A DNA stretch of 64,000 bases. Source: JACIYW01 sp014359745. GTDB taxonomy: Bacteria > Pseudomonadota > Alphaproteobacteria > Rhodobacterales > Rhodobacteraceae. The notes under the pieces are model-generated. The model saw nothing but the letters and a program-made list of their open reading frames with translations. It had not been told where the DNA came from and ran no database searches. The DNA is taken from positions 62,001-126,000 of the forward strand of contig JBNPWE010000009.1 of NCBI GenBank assembly GCA_050433985.1, read 5' to 3'. Positions within the stretch are counted from its first letter, which is position 1. Every line of letters starts with the position of its first letter. Of this stretch, positions 59,404 through 64,000 are shown one piece after another. A program made the translations under genes and the position numbers.

Positions 59404-62206
59404 TGTTGTCCCCGGTCGATGTAGCCAGACGTTGTGCGATCACCTGCGCCGCGGCCCCGCATCGCGCGGCCATTTCGGCGGCAAGGGCCGTGGCGCTGTC
59501 TGTTTCCGTCTCGTGCAGCACAAAGGCCGTCGCCCCTTCACCCAGCGCCGCAAGATCAAGCGGCGTGTCCGACAGAAGCCTGCTCGCCGCCTGCACCCGC
59601 CAGCACAGCCGGTAGGCGGCCATGATGGCCGCTTCCCCGGCCGCGGTCAACCAGCCCGCGCGCACGCCTGCGCGCAACTGTGCCTCGACCCGGCGGGCGG
59701 GGCTGCCGGTGACAAGGGCCGCGGCCTGCGCCAGAAGTTCGATATCCTGCATGCGGCCGGGGCCTTGCTTTGCCTCCCATGCGCCGGTGCCGGGTTTGGC
59801 GGCTTGCAGGCGGGCGCGCATCGCGGCGGTGTCCTGCACCACGGTGGGCCCCTTCCCCTTGGCCGCCAGCAGGTCGGCGCGAAACGCCTCGACCTCTGCG
59901 GCAAGATCGTCGGCCCCGGCAACCGGGCGCGCGCGGGTCAGGGCCAGGTGTTCCCATGTCCAGGCTTCATCCTGCTGATAGGCGCGAAAGGCACCGATTG
60001 ACGTGGCCACCGGCCCCTGCCGCCCCGAAGGGCGCAGCCGCATGTCCACCTCGTAAAGCCGACCTTCGGCGGTGGGGGCGGTCAGCGCGGTGATCAGCGC
60101 CTGTGTCAGGCGCGCGTAATAGGGGCGCGCGGCCAGCGGGCGCGGGCCGTCCGACCCCTCGGCGCCATCGGCATCATAGATCACGATCAGATCAAGGTCC
60201 GACCCGGCATTCAGCCGCCCCGCCCCCAGCGATCCCATTCCCAGCACCACCGCGCCCCGTCCGGGCGCCGCCCCGTGCTTGCGCGCGAATTCCGCGCAGC
60301 ACGATACCCAGACCGATGCCACCACCGCCTCGGCCAGATCGGCATATTGGCTGCCCGCCTCGAACGCATCGATCAGCCCGCGCAGATGATGAACCCCGAC
60401 GCGGAAATGCCATTCCTTGGCCCAGCGCCGCGCGGTATCCAGCCTGGCCTCGTAATCGGCCACCTCGGACAAGCGCGCCGTCAGCTCGGCGCGCAGCGCC
60501 GCCATCCCCGGCCAGGGCGCAAAGAAATCGCCGCCGATCACCGCATCCAGCACGCCCGAATTGCGTGACAGATACTGCGCCAGCCCCGGCGCCGTTGCGG
60601 CGATATCGACGATCAGGCGGGTCAGTTCCGGGTTGGCCTCGAACAACGAAAAAAGCTGCACCCCGGCGGGCAGGCCGCGCAGAAAGCCATCAAACTGCAC
60701 CAGCGCCTCGTCGGTATGGGCGGCGCGGGCCAGGCGGCGCAGGATTTCGGGGCGCACCCGCTTGAAAATCTCGACCGCGCGCTCGGATCGCAACGCGGGA
60801 TAGGCGCGCCAGCCCTCGACGATGTCGCGCGCGCTGTCCGACAGTTGGGCCAGCGCTTCCTCGTCACGACCGGCCTGTGCATCGGGGGCAAAGAAATCCT
60901 CGGTCAGGGCGGCCACACGGTGCAGGCGGTCAAGGATGCCCGCGCGCCAGGCCGCCGTGTCGCCCTCACCGCACAGCCGGGCCAGCCGATCATACCCCTC
61001 GGGCGTGGTGGGCAGATCATGGGTCTGGCTGTCATGGACCATCTGGATGCGGTGTTCCACCTCGCGGTGGGCGCGGTAGATCGTGGCAAGTTCCTGCGCC
61101 ACCTCATCGGGGATCCAGCCCTTTTCAGCCAGCCGCGCCAGCCCGCCCACCGTGGTCACGTCGCGCAGATCAGGATCGCGGCCGCCGGCGATGATCTGGC
61201 GGGTCTGGGTAAAGAATTCGATCTCGCGGATGCCGCCCTGCCCCAGCTTCATGTTGTGCCCTTCCAGGCAGATCGCGCCATGCAGGCCCCGGTGATCGCG
61301 GATGCGCAGGCGCATGTCATGGGCATCCTGGATGGCGGCGAAATCCAGATGCTTGCGCCAGACGAACGGGGTCAGGGATTTCAGAAACCGCTCGCCCGCC
61401 GCGATATCGCCCGCGCAGGGCCGCGCCTTGATATAGGCGGCGCGTTCCCAGGTGCGGCCCATGCTTTCGTAATAGCGTTCGGCGGCGTCCATCGACATGC
61501 AGACGGGCGTGACCGCGGCATCGGGGCGCAGGCGCAGGTCGGTGCGGAACACATAGCCCTCGCCAGTCAGGTCCGACAGCATCGCGCAAATCCTGCGCGT
61601 CACCCGGATGAAGGCCGCGCGCGCGTCATGGAAATCATCCGGCGCAAACCGGGTCTCATCGAACAGGCAGATCAGATCGATGTCCGACGAATAATTCAGC
61701 TCTCCCGCGCCCATCTTGCCCATGGCCAGCACCACCATGCCGGCGCCCCGGTCGGCATCTTGTGCCACCGCGCCGGGGATCTTGTCGCGCCGGATCTCTT
61801 CGCCAACCAGTGCCCGCAAGGACAGGTGCACGGCGCGATCGGCAAGCGCCGTCAACGCGCCTGTCACCTCTTCCAGGGTCCAGACACCGCCCAGATCGCA
61901 AAGCCCGGTCAACAGCCCCACGCGCCGCTTGGCCACCCGCAGCGCAGCACCCAGCCCCGAAAGCGGCGCGGCCTCGGGCCCGGCAAGCGCCCCGGCAAGC
62001 GCGGCCTCGGGGCCCGTCGCCAAGGCTTCGCGCAGCCACTCCGCCTCGCGGTCGATCAGCCCGCGCAGATGCGGGCTGCTGCCGGCCGCGCCGGCCAGAA
62101 GATCCACGATTTCGGGCGGTTGATCGGCAAAGCGGCGGCGCGCCTCTTGCCCGCTGTCTTGGTCAAAGGCGATCGGTGTGCGGGTCAGGCGGCTGGCGAA
62201 TGTCAT
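59375..62206 (-). CDS. glnE: Bifunctional glutamine synthetase adenylyltransferase/deadenylase GlnE
   Basis: 943 residues, the normal size. It adenylylates glutamine synthetase under nitrogen excess and removes AMP under limitation, controlled by PII proteins. Two nucleotidyltransferase domains are seen: the deadenylase half with GKMGAGELNYSSDIDLI and the adenylyltransferase half with GSLGAGRLNAGSDLDLIVIYD; the GlnE/GlnD linker domains surround them (GQGGIREIEFFTQTRQII). The 3' end overlaps the small ORF. Confidence 0.97.
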   Translation of the reverse strand: MTFASRLTRTPIAFDQDSGQEARRRFADQPPEIVDLLAGAAGSSPHLRGLIDREAEWLREALATGPEAALAGALAGPEAAPLSGLGAALRVAKRRVGLLTGLCDLGGVWTLEEVTGALTALADRAVHLSLRALVGEEIRRDKIPGAVAQDADRGAGMVVLAMGKMGAGELNYSSDIDLICLFDETRFAPDDFHDARAAFIRVTRRICAMLSDLTGEGYVFRTDLRLRPDAAVTPVCMSMDAAERYYESMGRTWERAAYIKARPCAGDIAAGERFLKSLTPFVWRKHLDFAAIQDAHDMRLRIRDHRGLHGAICLEGHNMKLGQGGIREIEFFTQTRQIIAGGRDPDLRDVTTVGGLARLAEKGWIPDEVAQELATIYRAHREVEHRIQMVHDSQTHDLPTTPEGYDRLARLCGEGDTAAWRAGILDRLHRVAALTEDFFAPDAQAGRDEEALAQLSDSARDIVEGWRAYPALRSERAVEIFKRVRPEILRRLARAAHTDEALVQFDGFLRGLPAGVQLFSLFEANPELTRLIVDIAATAPGLAQYLSRNSGVLDAVIGGDFFAPWPGMAALRAELTARLSEVADYEARLDTARRWAKEWHFRVGVHHLRGLIDAFEAGSQYADLAEAVVASVWVSCCAEFARKHGAAPGRGAVVLGMGSLGAGRLNAGSDLDLIVIYDADGAEGSDGPRPLAARPYYARLTQALITALTAPTAEGRLYEVDMRLRPSGRQGPVATSIGAFRAYQQDEAWTWEHLALTRARPVAGADDLAAEVEAFRADLLAAKGKGPTVVQDTAAMRARLQAAKPGTGAWEAKQGPGRMQDIELLAQAAALVTGSPARRVEAQLRAGVRAGWLTAAGEAAIMAAYRLCWRVQAASRLLSDTPLDLAALGEGATAFVLHETETDSATALAAEMAARCGAAAQVIAQRLATSTGDNNGKSLDAIE

Positions 62207-62384
62207 GGCGGCAAGATGCGTTGCCGTGAGGGCGGGGTCAACGGGGGCGGCGGTTGATTATCCAACAATTCCCGCGTTTGCTGCATGGACGGGTGCCGCC
62301 GATCTGCGCCCCCCAGAAACCCGCCCCGCGATCCTGGGGGCCACCGGCGCGTTCGGCGCCCCGCTGGCGGGTGTTGCATCCGAT

Positions 62385-62460
62385 CAGACCCCAGCCTGAC
62401 CGCATCAAAACCGCTCTTTCGCTTCATCCTGGCAAAAATACGCATTTCCCGAACCTGTCG
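62385..62460 (-). repeat. Dispersed intergenic repeat, copy 7 (minus orientation, short)
   Basis: Plus-strand CCGCTCTTTCGCTTCATCCT, GGCAAAAATACGCATTTCCC and GAACCTGTCGG. It keeps the core with one change (CATCCTGG) and lacks the outer arms. It occupies part of the 327-base divergent spacer between glnE and the PAS-kinase gene; 62207-62384 shows nothing recognisable. Confidence 0.7.
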
Positions 62461-62462
62461 GC

Positions 62463-62478
62463 TTAACCGACCGTTAAC
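62463..62478 (+). promoter_or_regulatory. CtrA-type binding site
   Basis: TTAACCGACCGTTAAC is an exact TTAA-N7-TTAAC full CtrA box, 55 bases before the ATG of the PAS-domain sensor gene. In alphaproteobacteria CtrA binds this motif to control cell-cycle and motility genes. The match is exact; binding is inferred. Confidence 0.6.
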
Positions 62479-62533
62479 CAATGCACGCCAAAGTTGATCG
62501 TGGCGAGGTTCTGCGCAGGGGGCGATCAAGGCG

Positions 62534-64000
62534 ATGACACCAGACATGATGCTTGCGGTCCAGATTGCGGGAACGTCGGTTCTGGCGGCGGTGGCCGCGC
62601 TGGCGCTGATGGGGGCGTTTCACCGGCGTCCTGGGCGACGCGACGGCGATCTGTTCGGCGTTGCCGAAGAGCAGACGGTGTTTCTGTTCGACGGTCAGGA
62701 TCTGGTCGATGCCACGGATTCGGCGCGCGCGCTTCTGGCCGGACCACGGGTCGATGCGCGACCGTGGACACGGCTGATGTCGTATCTGGCGCCGCATTTC
62801 CCGAACGCCGCGCTGGAACTTGCCGATCTGGCCAGCCGTGGGCAGATCATGCTGACCGGCGGCAACGGCCATTCGCTGCAACTGCGCGCCGAGATCCGGC
62901 GCGGTCTGACGCGCATCGCCCTTGTGGACCCCGAAGCCGAGGGGGCGCGCATCACGCTTGACCGTCTCAGCCACCGCGCCATGGAGGAAGAGCTGCTGGC
63001 GCTGCGCACCACCATGGATCACACGCCGCTGCCGATCTGGCGCGAACAGGATGGCGCGGTCACCTGGGCCAACCCCGCCTATCTTGATCTGGTGCGCGCC
63101 ATCATCCCGGCCGACGAAGGCCTGACCTGGCCGTTGCCGCGTCTGTTCGACGCGCCGCAGGATGGCGCGGGGGGTGGTGCGCCGTGGCGCTGCCGGGTCA
63201 GGGGCGAGGGTGAGGGTGCGACCTGGTTCGACCTGATAACCGAACCCTCGGCGGCGGGCACCCTGCATTATGCGCTTCCGGCAGAGGCGACGGTGAAGGC
63301 GGAAACCGCGCTGCGCAACTTCGTGCAGACGCTGGCCAAGACCTTTGCGCATCTGCCGACCGGGTTGGCGATCTTCAACCGGGATCGTCAACTGGTTCTG
63401 TTCAATCCGGCGCTCACCGATCTGACGGCGCTTGGGGTCGATTTCCTGTCGGCGCGCCCGACCCTGACCGCGTTTTTCGATCGGCTGCGCGAAGGGCGGA
63501 TGATCCCAGAGCCGAAGGATTACAAGGAATGGCGGCGGCGGATTTCGGATTTGGAAAAAGCCGCCGCGACCGGCCAGTATCAGGAAACCTGGACGCTGCC
63601 CACCGGCCAGACCTATCGGGTAACCGGGCGGCCGCATCCCGATGGGGCGGTTGCGTTCCTGATCGATGATATCAGCGCCGAGATGGCGATGACGCGGCGG
63701 TTCCGGTCGGATCTGGAAACCGGGCAGGCGGTGATCGACACGCTGGATTCCGCGATCGCGGTGTTTTCATCGGCCGGGGTTCTGGTGATGTCGAACGCGG
63801 CCTATGCGCGGCTGTGGGGGATCGATCCGGGGGCGCGGCTGGGCGAGGTGGGCCTTCAGGACGCGATGGGCCACTGGCAGGCGCGGGGCGGAAACGCGGC
63901 GACATGGGCCGGGGCGCGGGCCTGCGTGCTGGGGCAGGGGCTGGCGCGGCCCGACTGGATCGCGACGATCGACCTTGAGGATGGCACCCGGCTGGATTGC
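62534..64000 (+). CDS. PAS-domain sensor protein, DivL/histidine kinase-like (5' part)
   Basis: 489 codons, open to the window end. An N-terminal membrane helix (AVQIAGTSVLAAVAALALMG) is followed by FLFDGQDLVDATDSARALLA, a first PAS-like domain (LPIWREQDGAVTWANPAYLD), then FAHLPTGLAIFNRDRQLVLF and LDSAIAVFSSAGVLVMSNAA, two more PAS-like repeats. Rhodobacterales DivL-type kinases, which help drive the CckA-ChpT-CtrA phosphorelay, have this organisation. The kinase domain would lie beyond base 64000, so whether it has His or Tyr at the phosphorylation site cannot be seen. Confidence 0.75.
   Translation, partial: MTPDMMLAVQIAGTSVLAAVAALALMGAFHRRPGRRDGDLFGVAEEQTVFLFDGQDLVDATDSARALLAGPRVDARPWTRLMSYLAPHFPNAALELADLASRGQIMLTGGNGHSLQLRAEIRRGLTRIALVDPEAEGARITLDRLSHRAMEEELLALRTTMDHTPLPIWREQDGAVTWANPAYLDLVRAIIPADEGLTWPLPRLFDAPQDGAGGGAPWRCRVRGEGEGATWFDLITEPSAAGTLHYALPAEATVKAETALRNFVQTLAKTFAHLPTGLAIFNRDRQLVLFNPALTDLTALGVDFLSARPTLTAFFDRLREGRMIPEPKDYKEWRRRISDLEKAAATGQYQETWTLPTGQTYRVTGRPHPDGAVAFLIDDISAEMAMTRRFRSDLETGQAVIDTLDSAIAVFSSAGVLVMSNAAYARLWGIDPGARLGEVGLQDAMGHWQARGGNAATWAGARACVLGQGLARPDWIATIDLEDGTRLDC

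Noticed and set aside
60716..62257. 513-codon plus-strand ORF opposite glnE
   Set aside because: Antisense frame of a high-GC gene; composition lacks any domain and glnE on the other strand is complete with all motifs.
1..64000. tRNA, rRNA, CRISPR array, prophage
   Set aside because: No cloverleaf-like sequence, regular spacer-repeat array or phage structural gene was seen by eye; a tRNAscan or CRISPR search was not possible.

Overview
The window is high-GC DNA from an alphaproteobacterium, most likely a member of the Rhodobacterales (Paracoccaceae/Roseobacteraceae). This rests on gene content and style: a full-length CtrA-type box upstream of a PAS kinase, an MbfA-type iron exporter, a dense thiamine operon with 4-bp ATGA/GTGA overlaps, and seven copies of a short dispersed intergenic repeat whose core resembles sequences I recall from Rhodobacterales spacers.

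Layout. (1) 1-6.7 kb is housekeeping: the 3' end of grpE converging on mutS, then mbfA, an auxin-efflux-type carrier, S-formylglutathione hydrolase and a DUF188 protein. (2) 7.0-14.6 kb is a TPP-riboswitch-controlled operon thiD-thiO-thiS-thiG-thiE-thiF-thiY-tenA-thiZ-thiX. It combines thiazole synthesis (ThiO/S/G/F), pyrimidine phosphorylation (ThiD), joining (ThiE) and salvage of degraded pyrimidine (ThiXYZ importer plus TenA); thiC is not here. (3) 14.8-19.35 kb is a complete branched-chain-amino-acid-type ABC importer (binding protein, two permeases, two ATPases). (4) serB lies on the minus strand.

(5) 20.8-27.3 kb (minus strand) is a complete nine-gene N-type ATPase operon in the order atpD-C-Q-R-B-E-F-A-G. 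It has a carboxylate in each c-subunit helix and a b subunit carrying a delta-like C-terminus. Divergent from it is a two-gene unit encoding a MaoC-phosphotransacetylase fusion and acetate kinase. (6) 30.3-31.8 kb is a gene graveyard: a DUF1345 remnant, an ISAs1-type transposase remnant and a piece of a GSU2403-type nucleotidyltransferase, all carrying frameshifts and/or internal deletions.

(7) 31.8-54.6 kb is an accessory catabolic island, all on the plus strand. It encodes a TPP-dependent E1 alpha/beta and E2 (no E3), five enoyl-CoA hydratase/MaoC-type proteins, four acyl-CoA dehydrogenases, an AMP-forming and an ADP-forming acyl-CoA ligase, a thiolase-fold protein without thiolase cysteines paired with a DUF35 protein, a TAXI-type TRAP transporter, an orphan ABC binding protein, and TetR and IclR regulators. 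The thiolase-fold/DUF35/paired-MaoC set resembles the Ltp2-ChsH2/ChsH1 retro-aldolase module of steroid side-chain degradation. The three main promoter regions share a 16-bp palindrome ATGAyT-N4-AnTCAT, so the island is probably a regulon for a branched or alicyclic carboxylic acid. The island is bounded on the other side by a decayed IS481-type element.

(8) 55.9-64 kb returns to core genes: an aspartyl/asparaginyl hydroxylase-family protein, a frameshifted MFS exporter, eda, a small conserved-looking ORF overlapping glnE, glnE, and the 5' part of a PAS-domain (DivL-like) sensor protein that runs off the window. I found no tRNA, rRNA, CRISPR array or prophage.
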